DNA of 64,000 nucleotides from Kalmusia sp. IMI 367209 (GCA_027946365.1 JAPEUQ010000022.1:248001-312000); one strand, 5' to 3'; shown: positions 1-12,479, counted from the first letter of the stretch. Program-made: numbers and translations. The notes: a model not told the origin generated them from the letters alone.

Positions 1-76
1 GAGCGATCACAATCTTCCTCGTCTACTGTAGAGAATCCAGAGAGCGACACACGGCTCGTTATCAGAGCATTCATGC

Positions 77-1723
77 TCAAAAAGGCGAGATAGACTCCCT
101 CCTTTTCCTGACCAAGATTTCGTTCGATCGATTTGGAAACACAAACTCGTGCACCAAGAGGTTCTTGGGCTTTTCGGTTTTACCATCCTTGTATGCGAAC
201 TCGTACTCGCTCAGCATCTTCACAAATACCGCCTTGAGAGCCAGACTGGCAAAGAACCGTCCAGGGCATGCTGTCTTGCCGTTCCCAAAACCTAGGACAC
301 TGGGCTCGGCTGTGGTGAACATATGCTTAATTGTACCGGGATTGGATTCTCGTTTCTTGAAGTCGCGCAGACCATCAAACTCTTCTGGGTTCTCTGTTTG
401 CTCCGGGTCGTTCTCAATGGCATATGAGGCCACACACACGTAGGACCCTTTCGGAAGCAGAGTACCGTCAGCAAGGGTATAGCTTTGCTGCATGATGCGT
501 CGCAGCCCGATGGATTGAGGGGGACTGATGCGCTGACTTTCTCGCAGCACACTATCGAGCTTGTCTAAGTTCTGGTACGAACTCTTTTGCCAGCCTCGCG
601 TAACTTCTTTGTTGATTTCTTCGCGCAGAATATCGAAATACTTGGGATCGGCCATAACGTCATACAAAACATTTACTTCACGCAATAGCGTGGTATGGAT
701 GGATGCGAGGGCAAGGAGAACCTCGTAGTGCGCAAGCCTAGTTGGATCGCGATCGGTACCTTCCGCGAGCTCGGCTAGCCAAGTGAAGCCGTCGTACTGA
801 CCAGTTGTAGGCTTGTATGTGCCAGAGTCCAACTCAGAAAGGCGTTTGGCGAACGCAGGCCCAAGAAGTTCCTGCGCTTTCTTTATATAGCCCTTGGTAC
901 GCCACACAGACGGCAACAGGTAGCCCAGAGTAGAGTAAAGCCAAGGTGGAAAACAACGCATTACAACAATGCTTTCGAAGACTATGCAGCTGGTGAGTAA
1001 GTTGCACTATAGCGATTCATTTGGGAACATACTATTCTCCGTGAAGTTCTTGGATATATCAATCCATTCTGGATCCTGACAGATGGGATATCCCACAAGT
1101 ACCCGAGAGGACACTCTCGCAGACACTTCAAGAAGCGTGTAATACGGTTTAAATTCCGTCCACTCATGACTCTGTGGGAAGCACGCATTCAGCGACGCGG
1201 TGACTTCATTCTCTAGCGCAGGGATTACAAGACTTAGGTTCGGTGTGAGTTTCCGTTGCACGAGCTGATGGTGTAGTCTGCTGTGTATGATGATGTGCAG
1301 ACCCGTCCATTTCCCCAAGAGATCGGCTTCTAGAGCTTTGATCCCGCTGGCAATATCAAGGGGAAGACTGGAAAGCTCCGGGATATGCTTGGGCGGAAGT
1401 ACTACCATATTAACGTCGCTACGGATGAGTTTGAACGCGCTATCCTTGAACTAATGAGATTGTAAGCGGATGACGACAATGAGTGAGCCCTAATGAATGC
1501 GACATACCTTTTGATAACCACTCTCAACTAGACCAACAGTATCCCATGCATAGAGGGCATTGGAGAAGAAGCGCGGGGTGTATCTGAGATACCTAAAGGC
1601 CCATGGAGCCTTGACATCTGAGCTGTCTTCGAGCGCGTGGCGGAAAACATAGAAAGCGAGTAGCAGACCTACTACAAGAGCGGCTTGCAACTCGAAGTTC
1701 AAAGTCTGAAGAAACTCCGTCAT
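77..1723 (-). CDS. Cytochrome P450 monooxygenase (3 exons)
   Basis: Haem-thiolate monooxygenase, probably ER-anchored. Exons read on the minus strand are 1508-1723, 1033-1450 and 77-981, with GT-AG introns of 57 and 51 nt. They join in frame to give 512 residues, a normal P450 length. The N-terminus has a hydrophobic anchor (about residues 13-27). The I-helix region is LALASIHTT (about 301-309). The K-helix ExxR is ESQR (359-362). The haem loop is FGNGKTACPGRFF, with the axial Cys at about 450. The C-terminal PNRSNEILVRKR segment recalls fungal ent-kaurene-oxidase-like P450s; this subfamily guess is inference. The gene is divergent from a methyltransferase and near an MFS pump, so a secondary-metabolite role is plausible. 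The substrate cannot be told from sequence. Confidence 0.93.
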
Positions 1724-2331
1724 GCTTCACGACCAGCCACGATAACCAGAGAATCAAAGCTGAGTGGAGTTTGAGCGCACATGCTGTCAGAACAGAAAGT
1801 AGACCCCCAATTATCTAGTTACATTAGTAAATAATTTACCTGTAAACAAAATAGGCACTGACATGGATCAAGCTCGAAGGAAGTAGTTCACCGGGCACTT
1901 AGAAGAGGCGTGTAATCAACAAGCATCTCCATGGCCTGATAAAATCAAAGGCCGTTTACCCATGTTCGGCGTTCAAAGCCAATTGAAGCTGCAGTGTCGT
2001 GCATAGATTAAGTACCATATAGAAGTTGCAGCAAAGAAGGAAGCGGCGTAGTGCTTGCATGCGGATCTGCCACATCAAGTACCAATTCGGATCGGTTGCC
2101 TACAAAAAGGCGCACTTGAAGTGTCCCAATCGCCATTCGATCTGTAGAAGATAAAGTGGGTCTTGGATGTTGCAGTTAGTCTCCAACATGCGAACATGCG
2201 CATTGCATTATCACAGTGCACTAGCTTTGACACTATAAGTGCGGAAACATTGCGAAGTGCTCTAAACAATACCTTATAATTCTTGCGTTCTCTGCCCTGC
2301 TGTAAAGCAAGCACCATTCAGAAGGCTGACG
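1724..2331. promoter_or_regulatory. Divergent intergenic region between P450 and methyltransferase
   Basis: This 608-bp stretch separates two divergently transcribed genes and must hold both promoters. It is fairly AT-rich near 1800-1850. I found no regulator-binding palindrome that I can name with confidence. Co-regulation of the two genes is inferred from layout only. Confidence 0.5.
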
Positions 2332-3359
2332 ATGGCGGAAAATACTAATGAATTGCCATACGCATTCAAGCGACACTGGATGTCTTCGATGCGGTAGGCC
2401 TTCGCACCTAATCTCAGCTGCAATAACTGACAGGAATCCGCAGGCTAAATCTAAATCACTTCTGGCTTTCGCGCCTGACGAAGTGTCTACTGCATCCGAA
2501 GATCGAGTTTGATCAGACAAGCGTCAAAGTGGTTGATTTGGGTGCAGGTACGGGGTACGTGATCGGGCCAATGAACACCGAAACTGGATGCAAGGCTGAC
2601 CACCAACAGTATCTGGGCAAGTGAGCTGACTGCGGAACTGCCCGATACAGCCACCGTCAAAGCTTTCGACATTTCGGACAAGCAGTTTCCGCCTCCGGGT
2701 TGGAGAGGTCGAGTCGACTTCAAGACTGTAGACTGCTTCAAACCGATACCTGAAGAGTATCGCGGGCAATTTGACGTGGTGAACCTTCGTTTCTGGCTCT
2801 GTATAGTGAACGATGACTCTGCGGAGGCACTACTCGAGAATATCCTCACACTTCTTAGTATGTAAAAGCTGCCTGCGCGTTTTGGATTGAAAGCTTACAC
2901 GAGGGTTGGCAGAACCTGGAGGATACATACAGTGGTTCGAGTCCCTGCCACTCACTGCACAGGTGCTGACAAGGAACAACCGCGAGCCAACACCTGGCAG
3001 CGATGCACTCGTCCAGCAATGGTACAAGCCGGCGGGACATAGCTCGTACGAGTAAGTAGATCATCCCGCACGGAGTATATCCAAGACGCATCTAACCCAG
3101 ACCTAGATGGGTCATGAAGCTTTCTAAGCTGTTCGTTGAGAGTGGGCTGGAGGTGGTTGCTGACGACACGCTTGGCAATCTTGACCATTACCAGACTGTA
3201 GCTCAGCAGAGCTGGCTGGCAGGAATCCAGGAATATGCCTATCAACAGATGCAGGGCGACGAGCTGGAGGCCTTCCAGAAACAACTCATCATAGAGACCG
3301 AGGCTGGAGCATTTGTGGACGTCAAGTATACATTGGTGGTGGGTCGTAAGCGCACGTGA
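2332..3359 (+). CDS. Class I SAM-dependent methyltransferase (5 exons)
   Basis: Exons 2332-2393, 2444-2554, 2610-2857, 2913-3051 and 3107-3359 are joined by four introns of 50-55 nt. They give 270 residues, the usual size for the small methyltransferases of fungal secondary metabolism. The SAM-binding motif I is DLGAGTG, at about residues 52-58, split by an intron in its last Gly codon. Upstream of it stands the family-typical LLHPKI segment. Downstream come FDVVNLRFWL and KPGGYIQWFE, the usual post-motif elements of this group. The ATG at 2332 has a good context (gacgATGG) and starts the frame that reaches motif I. Whether it methylates O or N, and on which substrate, cannot be seen. Its neighbours suggest tailoring of a small molecule made by genes outside this window. 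Confidence 0.88.
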
Positions 3360-3881
3360 TAGGTGGTAATCAGAGAGGTGACGAGCCTGCATTGGAGTGA
3401 TACTGCATAATGTGCCGTTTTGAGCTACGCTCTTGCCGCCTACACAGACCTTGCTTCCCACGTCATCCTCGATTTGCGCTGTGGTTGCCATCCCATGCAG
3501 TAATTGGTGAAGCTGATCGCGTACCCCTACACACGACCCGCTTTGGCTAAAGGCAAAGCTGCAGCTGTTGGTCGCCGTGCTGGGAAAGCGCGCAACGCTG
3601 ATTCGTTTCGGTGACGTACGGCGGCGCAGCCGAACAATGCGGCGTAGTGGCGCATCAAACCCTTTGCCTTTTCAGGGCCACACTGATATGTATTGAAACC
3701 ATATCGGCGGGACCCATCAAAATTCGAGGAGGTCCGAACATCCCTGCCACTTGCAAATGAGACTGAAACCTTCCGAGGAGTGCGGCGCATTGCCACAAGA
3801 AAGCTGCCACTAGCGACAATCGCTCCATTTGACCCATTCACCGCGACGTCTTTCGCAAGTTCAGCGGCCAGAAAAGGCTTC

Positions 3882-5774
3882 ATGATCATGAACACCAAAG
3901 AGCCTACTGAGGATTTGTCTCGGACGACGCCGCCCGAAAAAGGGAAGCATGTTGACGACCTGGTGGAGGCAGCGACAGACAGACCGGCGGTCGACGATCA
4001 GCCGTTTCTGCTCAAAGGATGGAAACTGAACGCGCTCATGTCTGGTCTTGGGCTTTCGATGCTATTAGTTGGCCTGGTGGGTATTTAACGACCCGGCAAC
4101 GGCTAGTAATGACAGAGATAGGATTTCACCATGGTGTCCACTGCCGTACCGACCATTACGACTGAGTTCAACTCGCTTGGCGATGTGAGCTGGTACGGTT
4201 CCAGCTTCCTCATCGCTATTTGCGCCTGCCAACTGCTCGCCGGCAACTTCTTTGTCAACTTCCCACACAAGGTCGTCTTTGTGGCGTACGTGTTGGTATT
4301 CCTCGTCGGTAGCATAATATGTGGCGTTGCACAGTCGTCGGCCACTTTAATCGTGGGGCGAGCGATCACAGGTGTTGGCGCGAGCGGGTTGTTTGGCGGA
4401 ACTCTCATCGTCATCTCTGCTGTGGTCCCAAAGCTTCGCCAACCCTTGTATTTCGGCTTGGTCACAAGTGTATACACGATGGCTGAGGTTCTTGGACCCT
4501 TGATTGGAGGGGCGTTCACCTCGCACGCTTCCTGGCGTTGGTGTAAGTTTAACGGTGACGTTGAAAGCGAGCTCACCTAACATACGAGCTGTAGGTTTCT
4601 GGATCAATCTTCCTATTGGAGGGCTAACTATTGCTGCCCACTTACTATTCTTGAATTCGAGAACCTTGGTAAACGAGAAGCGGTCGATATTTGATCGCTT
4701 CCGGGCCATGGATTTCTTAGGCTTTGTACTCTTCAGTGGGGCTGTACTCCAGCTCCTTCTCGCCCTTCAGTGGGCGGGATTCAGATTCGCGTGGCGCGAC
4801 TCGGTTATTATTGGGCTTATTGTCGGCTTTGGCGTCACCACAATGGCGTTCATTGCGTGGCAGCTTTACCTGGGTGATAAAGCAGCGCTTCCTCCGCGTC
4901 TTTTCAAGAACCGTGTAGTTTCTCTCGGCGTGGTTATCGCCTTCTTTGGCAACGGAGGATTCTTCGTCGTCTTGTACTATCTTCAAATTTGGTTCCAGTC
5001 AGTCAAGGGCGTGAGTCCACTCAAAAGCGGCATCATGTACCTGCCGACAGTGGCGGCCGACGTCACCGCGGCCATCCTCTGTGGGGCACTAGGTAAGAAA
5101 CATGCTATTCTGATCGTAGGACCCGAACAAAGCTGAAAGTAGACAGTCTCTAAAGCGCCATACTATAATCCTTTCTTACTCTTCGGCGTGGGATGTCTAG
5201 TCATCGGAGCCGGGCTCGATACTATGCTCAAACCCACCAGTTCGGCCGGGGCTTGGGCAGGGTTCCAGATCTTTTGTGGGCTCGGGTTTGCGCTCCTTGT
5301 GCAGATGCCGATTGTGGCAATTCAGCGCGAGCTTGAGCCAACCGAAATTCCAATGGGTACGACGGTCGTGGTATTTGGGCAAGCGTTCAGTGCGGGGCTG
5401 TTCGTGGCGGTAGCCCAGCCCGTATTTGAGTCAGTACTGCGACCATATCTCGAACGAAACGTGCCATCCGTGGATGCGCAGAAGGTTATCGATGCTGGCG
5501 CGAGTGGTTTGCAGGTCATCGCTGGGCCAGGGGAGCTCCCGCTGCTACGCGAGGCTTACAGCTATGCGTGCACGCGCGTCTTCGTAAGCTAGCTCTAACA
5601 TGATGGAACACAGACGCTTACAAGTCGCAGTATGTCACAGTCGGAGCAGCACTGGCCTCGTTTGTATGTGCCTGCGGGATGAAGTGGACGCGCCTGCCGG
5701 CATCTGCCTCGGTGCCGCCGACGACAGCAGACTCAGGCCTCGAGGGAGCAGACAAGGAGGCGAGGGCAGCATGA
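3882..5774 (+). CDS. MFS drug/toxin efflux transporter, 14-TM type (5 exons)
   Basis: Exons 3882-4076, 4122-4542, 4595-5092, 5147-5583 and 5631-5774, with introns of 45-54 nt, give 564 residues. This matches DHA2-type (14-spanner) fungal exporters. Visible family marks are TMVSTAVPTIT in TM1, GRAITGVGASG, the motif-C element EVLGPLIGGAF, WRWCFWINLPIGG across intron 2, and the closing RVFYVTVGAALA helix just after intron 4. The N-terminus (about 45 residues) is acidic and cytosolic-looking. Two in-frame ATGs lie six bases apart (3882 and 3888). I used the first. It probably sits in the plasma membrane and exports a small molecule by proton antiport. Adjacent to methyltransferase and P450, it may be the pump of a partial metabolite cluster. 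Confidence 0.92.
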
Positions 5775-6362
5775 TCGATGCGGCACCGAAAACCCAGGTA
5801 GGGACCGCATGAGACGGAGAGTGGGAATAAGCATCGTGCTATCTGCTAGCGTAGGTCATGGAGCAAATCGAAGCCCAAGTGGCGCTAATTTAGATCCTAC
5901 GGCGTGGTTCGCTTTGTTGGCGGAAGTGGCTCCGCGGCATTTGCTAGAAGGAATTGCCTTATTGTTTACATTATGTAATTAGCTTAGTAGCTTTTATAGC
6001 AACTTCTCCTGCAAGCTCCAACAATCAACTTGTTACCATTTCATCACGCTTTGCCAGCCACGACTCCTTTCACGCTCGCACGGATCCTCATGGAGCCATA
6101 TGGCATGTGTGTCTACTGTGTATTGCGCGTGTCATGGCGCCGCGTGTGCATGCATACACGGGAAACTCGTGTTTGCCTGCTCGCCTAGGCATCCTTGGCC
6201 AATGAGACGCCGCCCACCTGCCCGGGCCCCCTTGTGCGACAGGCCGCCACCTCTATAAGCTGGGACGCCTCCAGTACCCAGAACACCGTCCGCACCCAAG
6301 CAGCACCGCCGTCTTTGCTTCTCGGCATTGCTTTATCTTGATCGCATCTACCCTCGGTCAGG
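5775..6362. other. Intergenic, no gene seen
   Basis: I see no coding signal here. The stretch contains the 3' region of the transporter and the promoter of the following hydrolase, including a TATA-like ctctataagc at about 6252. Confidence 0.6.
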
Positions 6363-7664
6363 ATGCAGAACGTGCTTGAGACCTTCTCACAAGCTACATA
6401 CTTCTGGAACGGCTTCTTTGCCGCGAACTCATCGAATACAATGGCCTCTCTGGGGGGTATCTCTTCCTTCGGTAGCCTACGTACCACCGGTCTTACTAAT
6501 GCCGCCTTCTCGTACTCAGTTGGCCGTAAAGCAGTCTGCGTGACTGGCCTAGTCGACGTCCCCGTCATTGCGAACACTACCGTCGTCAATTATCCGGGCC
6601 CTGCCAACAACTTCGAGCTGACCGAGTTCATAACAAACCTCGCGCGCAAGGACACTACTGTGTTCGCCACGTACATCGGCGGCACCAGCCAGGTTTCAGA
6701 CACCTTTTCCATCTTCTCAAAGCTCTGCGTGCCTAACGATGTTGCCAAAGCAAGCAAGCTTTCCAGTATACAGTTCCTCACGCATGGCGGCACGACTGAC
6801 TACAATTACTGGGATTTTTCCGCTGGCTACAGCTATGTTGACGCTGCAGCTGAGCAGGGTTACGCCACATTCTCGTATGACCGTCTAGGTACAGGCAAGT
6901 CGGAACATCCAGACCCGAAACAAGTCGTACAAGCACCTCTTCAAGTTGACCTTGGCCACTTTCTTATTGAAAAAATCAAGACAGCCACTGTCGGTGGCAT
7001 CAGGTTCACTAGTGTTGTCGGAGTCGGTCACTCATTGGGTTCAGCTATCACTCAGGGCATCGCAGCCAAATATCCTAGCGATTTCAGTGCCCTAACTCTC
7101 ACAGGACATTCCCAAGGCTCGGAGGGAGGGACTATCGGCTTCGCGGCCGCGGCTCTACAGATCGCAAACACCCTCCCAGATCGTCCTGAGCTGAAAAGTC
7201 TTCCAAATGCGTACTTCTCCTTAGGCCCAGCTCCTCAAACATTGCAGTTTGCTTTCTTCTATTATCCTTTCTTCAATACTACCCGTACGTTCTACCCATT
7301 CAAGCACCGAATTGATGCTAACCTCGTATCAGTCTTCACCCAAGAATTCAATACGCGCCAGACTAACGCGATCGGGGAAACATTGACCTTGGGGAGCCTC
7401 TACGCGCCCGCGACGGCGTACACAAAGCCTGTACTCGTCCTCAATGGCTTACAAGACTACTTCTACTGTCAAGGCAATTGTCTCGCTGGGGGAAGCGACA
7501 CTACTTTAGCTGCCCTGAATGCCCTCTTCCCTAACAGGGATCAAACGAAATCTAAGGCCGTTAATATCGGAGACCTTGGTCACAACATCAATCTACATTT
7601 CAAGCGAACAGAAGCGTTTGGAAGAATTCTTACTTTCATAACTAATGCGGGCATTAGGCCGTAG
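6363..7664 (+). CDS. Alpha/beta hydrolase, intronless
   Basis: A single open frame of 433 residues with the alpha/beta-hydrolase signature. The oxyanion element is HGGTTDYNYW (141-150). The nucleophile elbow is GHSLGS with Ser224. The acid is probably Asp365 in LNGLQDYFYC, and the base His407 in GDLGHNINLHF. There is a DRLGTGKS segment (about 173-180) as in other fungal members of this family. No clear signal peptide starts the frame. Many relatives are secreted, so an unseen upstream exon is possible. Likely a lipase or esterase; substrate unknown. It may or may not belong with the P450/methyltransferase/transporter group to its left. Confidence 0.85.
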   Translation: MQNVLETFSQATYFWNGFFAANSSNTMASLGGISSFGSLRTTGLTNAAFSYSVGRKAVCVTGLVDVPVIANTTVVNYPGPANNFELTEFITNLARKDTTVFATYIGGTSQVSDTFSIFSKLCVPNDVAKASKLSSIQFLTHGGTTDYNYWDFSAGYSYVDAAAEQGYATFSYDRLGTGKSEHPDPKQVVQAPLQVDLGHFLIEKIKTATVGGIRFTSVVGVGHSLGSAITQGIAAKYPSDFSALTLTGHSQGSEGGTIGFAAAALQIANTLPDRPELKSLPNAYFSLGPAPQTLQFAFFYYPFFNTTRTFYPFKHRIDANLVSVFTQEFNTRQTNAIGETLTLGSLYAPATAYTKPVLVLNGLQDYFYCQGNCLAGGSDTTLAALNALFPNRDQTKSKAVNIGDLGHNINLHFKRTEAFGRILTFITNAGIRP

Positions 7665-8679
7665 ATACTCGATGCCGACAGCATGTGTATATGGAATAGG
7701 CATAGCAATTTTGATGTTGATACAGGCTAGAGCAATTAGGATTCAGGAATCTGCGGACTACAAGTATTTGCCGCAAACAAATAGCCAGTGCGCTTTCCCT
7801 TCAAGGAAGCAGGTGCATAGCTCTGTCGCAGATTACGGGGTACTCTATCTGAATCTTCAACAAAACACGTTCACATTCATCTCGCACGTTCATCAGCCTT
7901 GTCATACGAGTGAATGACCTCTCGTTGGTGTTTTGCCGCTCTCGTTCGATGAAGCTGATGAGGCTGCGCGTCGTGTCGTGATTCATTAGCTGTTGTTTTT
8001 TGCAGTCGATTTCGGCTCCCGTCGTTTGCCTCACCGAGTGCGTAGAGCCCTTCAGGCATCACGGGAACCAAGGCTAACCAAGTTGTGGGTATGTGCGGAT
8101 ACCTACCACTTCTGGACCTCTTCGGACTTTGTCGAAATGAGGCGTAGTGATGGTTGCGCTCTGAGTACATACGCTAACGGTACGCGAAAGTCTAATTAGC
8201 AACGGTAGGGGGAACATGCGGGGCACGGCTAGGATGGTAAGCTTCCATTCCTAGTCCCAACTAATCTCGTCTAAGCAGTGAGCAGACTTGCAGACAATAT
8301 AAATCATGCGTGACTTGGCGAAAGGCCAAAATCATCTGCAGGGTTAGATGGTCTGGAGGGGGTAAAGGCATGTTCAACAAGGGTTGTCTACACGGGGCGC
8401 AGCAAGAGACTCGGATTCCGACGAGATGACTTGGATCGTGGATGTGCGGTTTGCTACCACCTTGTCGCAAGCCGTTGGGTGTCAGATCCCCGCGTGTGGC
8501 GAGATTGAAGGAAGGCATGCATCTCAGCTGCTCCAACACGTGTGCAGTCCTTTATCAGGGACGCTACCCGGCGCCTCTGCCGTAGTCTCCCAGCCCCTTG
8601 AAGTCTCCACTTAGCCTCAAAATCGTAGACTCTGTTGTTAGCACTATCACTTTGTACCTCCAGTCCAGTGTCTCCGATC
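7665..8679. other. Intergenic, no gene seen
   Basis: Only short, incoherent frames on either strand. The last 100 bases are pyrimidine-rich and probably the 5' leader of the membrane-protein gene at 8680. Confidence 0.6.
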
Positions 8680-9913
8680 ATGACGGTAGATCCAACATAT
8701 TCGCTCTTTACGCCGACACTATTTATTGTGTCTGTTGTGTTTCCCGTACTCGCATCCATCACTGTTGCTCTGCGACTGTACGTAAAAAGTCTCAAAAAGG
8801 TTCCGTTTTATTGGGACGACTGGACAATCATTATTTCCCTGGTACGTGTGCGATTGTCTGCGAGTATGGGCACCGTTGATGGCTCTCGATAGGCATTATG
8901 TTGGGGACTTAGTATCATCCTATGGGTCATGGCACCAGAAATCGGAATCACTCGGGTAAAGATGCCCCCGGGCGAAGCTGCACTCCAAACGTTCAAGGTA
9001 GGAATGCTTCGGCTTGGAAAGGGCTCCCTAGGCGATGCAAAAACTGATTGTGGGCTGGCAGTTCTTCTGGATAAACGAGATTTTGTTTTCGATCGTGCTT
9101 GGACTGGTCAAAATCTCAGTCCTACTATTCTATCGCCGAATCTTTCCCATCTCAAACTTTCGAAGGGCCACCTCTGCCATGGTCGCCATCATCGCTGGTT
9201 GGACGATCGCGATTCTAATAGTATGTCCTGCCCCATGATCCAAATCGACGGCCAATTCTAATGCTGCTTAGGTTTCCATCTTCAAGACCGACCCGATTTC
9301 CGGCATCTGGACGGATCCCAAAGCGACGTACCGTATCGATGACGCAGCGTACTCAATCGCGGTTGCAGCTATGTCTTTGGGCTTCGATGCGATGGTTCTC
9401 ATCATGCCGATCTTCGTCATACGAAGCTTGCACCTCCCAAGGTCAAGAAAAATGGCAGTCATTGGGGTGTTCTGGCTTGGTGCCTTCTGTGTTGTCTGCG
9501 CAGCCGCTCGTTTGCATCTCCTGTACAAATCCGTTCACTCCGTTACGGATAACCCAAATGCGTACGCAAACCTTACAATTGCGTTCGTGTTCGCGGAGAT
9601 GGAGCCGAATGCATCCGTTATGGCAGCTAGTCTGCCCATGTTGCGGCCGCTGTTTGCGAGCGATGGGAAAGGTCCAAGATCGGCCATGTTCTCTGGATGG
9701 CGCAGCAAATTTTCGAGTACGAGCAAAAAGAGCAGAGGCAGCAGTGCCAGCAAGAGCGGTGATTCTTCGATACTGTTCAAACATCCTGGTGGTGACTCGA
9801 CAGGATACGTTAAAGCAGCCAGCCTCAGCGATAGTACGAGGGGCCTGGACCCGGGTGCTGAAGATATCCACGTTAGGCATGATATTGAGCTGGGCTACTA
9901 TTCTGTAAAATGA
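8680..9913 (+). CDS. Rhodopsin-like SAT4/PTH11-family integral membrane protein (4 exons)
   Basis: Exons 8680-8841, 8893-8997, 9062-9220 and 9272-9913 are all cut at codon boundaries (introns 51, 64 and 51 nt). They yield 355 residues. The architecture is several hydrophobic helices followed by a Ser/Lys-rich cytosolic tail. Family marks are the FYWDDWTII motif after TM1-2, the ALCWGL and FFWINEIL helices, the KISVLLFYRRIF segment, and SGIWTDP before the last helices. This is the fungal rhodopsin domain (SAT4, PTH11-like) found in presumed cell-surface receptors. The ligand and pathway cannot be told. The tail (about 270-355) carries SSTSKKSRGSSASKSG, probably phosphorylated; this is inference. 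Confidence 0.87.
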
Positions 9914-10631
9914 TTCAGCATCACTCTACGGTCGTGACATAGCGAAAGTAATTATTCGATGTGGGGTTCAATTATCAAAATGTACCCAGTACCGTAGTAT
10001 TATACATGCAGAGATTAGAAGAAGCACTAATTAATCTAGAAAGTAAGAGCCCAAAGAACTAGGACATAGAGAAAATATGCGAGGACTGGGACGAAGTGAC
10101 TAAGGGGGCTGTACAAGAGAGGTTGAATAACGAGATGGGAATCGGGTAGTAGTTTAGCAGTCGGGGAGTTTGACTAGTAGCCCTAGGAACTAGCCTGATA
10201 CTCGTCCTGAGGCGTGCGCTCCTGCGGGTAGATTTCCGTGCCTTCGATCTCCTGATACCCTGGGGGCGCTTCCCTATGTAAGTCAGTAGTAATTAGTGGC
10301 TGAGAATAGCAAGAGACGGACCTTGATCTTTGGGGCTTGCTTGTTTCAGCTGCTTTGGGAAAATTAGCTTGCCGCGATTGTTCGCCATTTCGATAGAAAT
10401 ACAATAGAGATATACCCGTAGTGGTCAGCGGTAGATTGTGGACTGTGAGAACATGAAAACGATGGAGAACATGGGGTCTTGGCACTCAGCGCTAAGCTCT
10501 TTAGGTAGCACTTGGCGAAATCACCTGTGGCGGAGACCCCACGCCTAACTAAGATAAGTCACGATTTAAGCGCCGGCTCGCTTACGCAGCGATCACCGCG
10601 CACAGGCGCACCCATTACTTAGCCAACGTCA
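9914..10631. other. Intergenic, no gene seen
   Basis: No supported gene. The stretch is moderately AT-rich between 9930 and 10150. A short frame on the minus strand at 10183-10485 has no recognisable family features and was left out. Confidence 0.55.
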
Positions 10632-11762
10632 GTGGACTTTATCAAAGAAGTTACCCGCGATGCAAGATATCATCTTTCCACCATGTTATTCATGGTCAAG
10701 GTACGCCCAACTACACAGCCCCCCTTCCCTCGGCGTCGACAGCTACAAATTCTTATCCGCCATCCGAATTGCCATGATGCCAATAACGCCCTTTTCAAGC
10801 TGCAGGCCCCAGACACCGGCGATAATGCGCGGCTGGGTCTCTTTGTCCAACTTGCAATCGATGCCTGTACCATGATCGTGGGTAATTACGCTAGCCAGAG
10901 TTGGCTGTCATTGTCGCGCAATGGTAACGACCCGATTGAAGCCACCAACACGCTGCGCGAACGTAGCTACTATTTTCACTTCGATGACGACGACGATCCG
11001 TACCCCATCATAGAGAGCTTCCGTCAGTGGACTTATCCACATTGACGCCTTCCCCAACACTGGCAACAATTAAGCCTCGAGACCAACTCTGCTTCATCGA
11101 GCATCACCCTCAACGCCCTTCTCATACGCGACAGGGCGTGTTATCTCAGCGGATGCGACGAGCAATCAGGTGGCGCACGTTATACCTCAGTCCGAACTCG
11201 AATAGTGGAGGGTGAATGATATGTCGCGATACAACAAGAGCAGAACAGCTACGCTTGACTACACGGCGCCAATCTACACCTCGCTTATGACAGGGCTCGT
11301 TTTGCTTTCGTGCCCAAGCCAGGCACTGACGGCAATATGCGACTCCTCGCACACGTACTCGATTTCTCCCCTGAACTCGAGTATTTGTATCATAACCGCG
11401 AGTTGCACCCCACCGCGGTTGGCGTGAGTTTGGTATACGCGCGTTTCGCATGGTCGGTCTTCGCGCAGCTCGAGCTCTAGGCGCCTCACTTTCGTACTTC
11501 TGATGAATGTCTAGCCGACACACGGGGCGTCGTCACTTCTGATTACTGCGGGCCTTTCTCCAGCTTAATAAAGCGTGCCCGCCGAGATTCATCTCCTATC
11601 ACACCTATATCCGAAGATGCATTGTCACCTCCAATAGTCCCGAATTTGTTGACGGACTCGCCGCGGCAGACTTAAGTTTGGATTGAGACAGAACGCCTTC
11701 GATTGAACCCTGATGATCTATGGAACGAAAAGCATGACTGGATCCAACATTATGAGTGGTAA
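10632..11762 (+). pseudogene. Decayed fungal HNH-endonuclease-type protein
   Basis: The first frame (10632-11045) opens MDFIKEVTRDARY and ends at a TGA. The same frame continues after the stop with RLPQHWQQLSLETNSAS, so the TGA is internal. A frame change near 11170 gives VAHVIPQSELE, the histidine-containing core expected of HNH-type proteins. It runs straight into a TAG where a Trp would fit before WRVNDMSRYN. Another change near 11270 gives DRARFAFVPKPGTDG and LLAHVLDFSPELEYLYH. A final part (about 11560-11762) reads PDDLWNEKHDWIQHYEW. These pieces are colinear and look like one gene carrying several stops and shifts. The family assignment rests on remembered similarity to fungal HNH proteins. 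Confidence 0.65.
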
Positions 11763-12479
11763 GATAATAACAAGCAGCGAAATAAGGCGGTGGTTCTAGG
11801 CTATTAGGATAGAAGTTAGGGAAGCCATGGATTTCATGAATGAGGTATAGATTATTAGGTTTAGTTGATAACTTAGTTCTCCGAATTTAGTCGTCTTCGG
11901 TGTTGTGAAGCTGACCGCTAGGTTTCTATGTGGCCGCGTTTTGTGGTGTGACCTGCGGCTGAGCGCAACTCCAGTGGCATTTCGTCACGACGTAGCTTCA
12001 CGAGAGCGATGCTCCGCTCGGGCGTGCCGTCACCTTCAATGACAACGCATTCCGACACGCTAGCCATGACAACGAGCGAGAGCAGCGATTTAGACAGGCT
12101 CGCTGCTACATGGCGCTATGGCATAGCTGTTCCAAGCGGACGTGTGACCGACTGTCCGAAATCCAGTCGTTGAAGCAAAGGCAAATGCACGCCGCAGCCT
12201 TTCGGCGTACGATCGCAGCGTTTACGGATTGCCTTGAGTAGTCACATGTGGACAGCGGGATCATTGCCTTCCTTTGCATGCCCTCTCGGTATTTCACTTC
12301 CAATAATGACGTAAGTCTTGGCACTGGTAGCGCCTGTTTCTGTAGGAAAGCCCGCCGCTCTCACCTACTAACACACAACTTTGTATTCTACCTTTTGCTT
12401 GCCTTTTGTTCGTGTGCTTTGCGTGCTACCATGTCTGGTAGCTTACATCGATTTTAATCCCTTCAGTCAAACTCTAGCA

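Noticed and set aside
5097..5146. Idea that the MFS gene ends at the stop near 5136 and a second gene begins at 5188
   Set aside because: A clean GT-AG intron (5093-5146) joins the two parts in frame, and the second part is the expected C-terminal half of the transporter.
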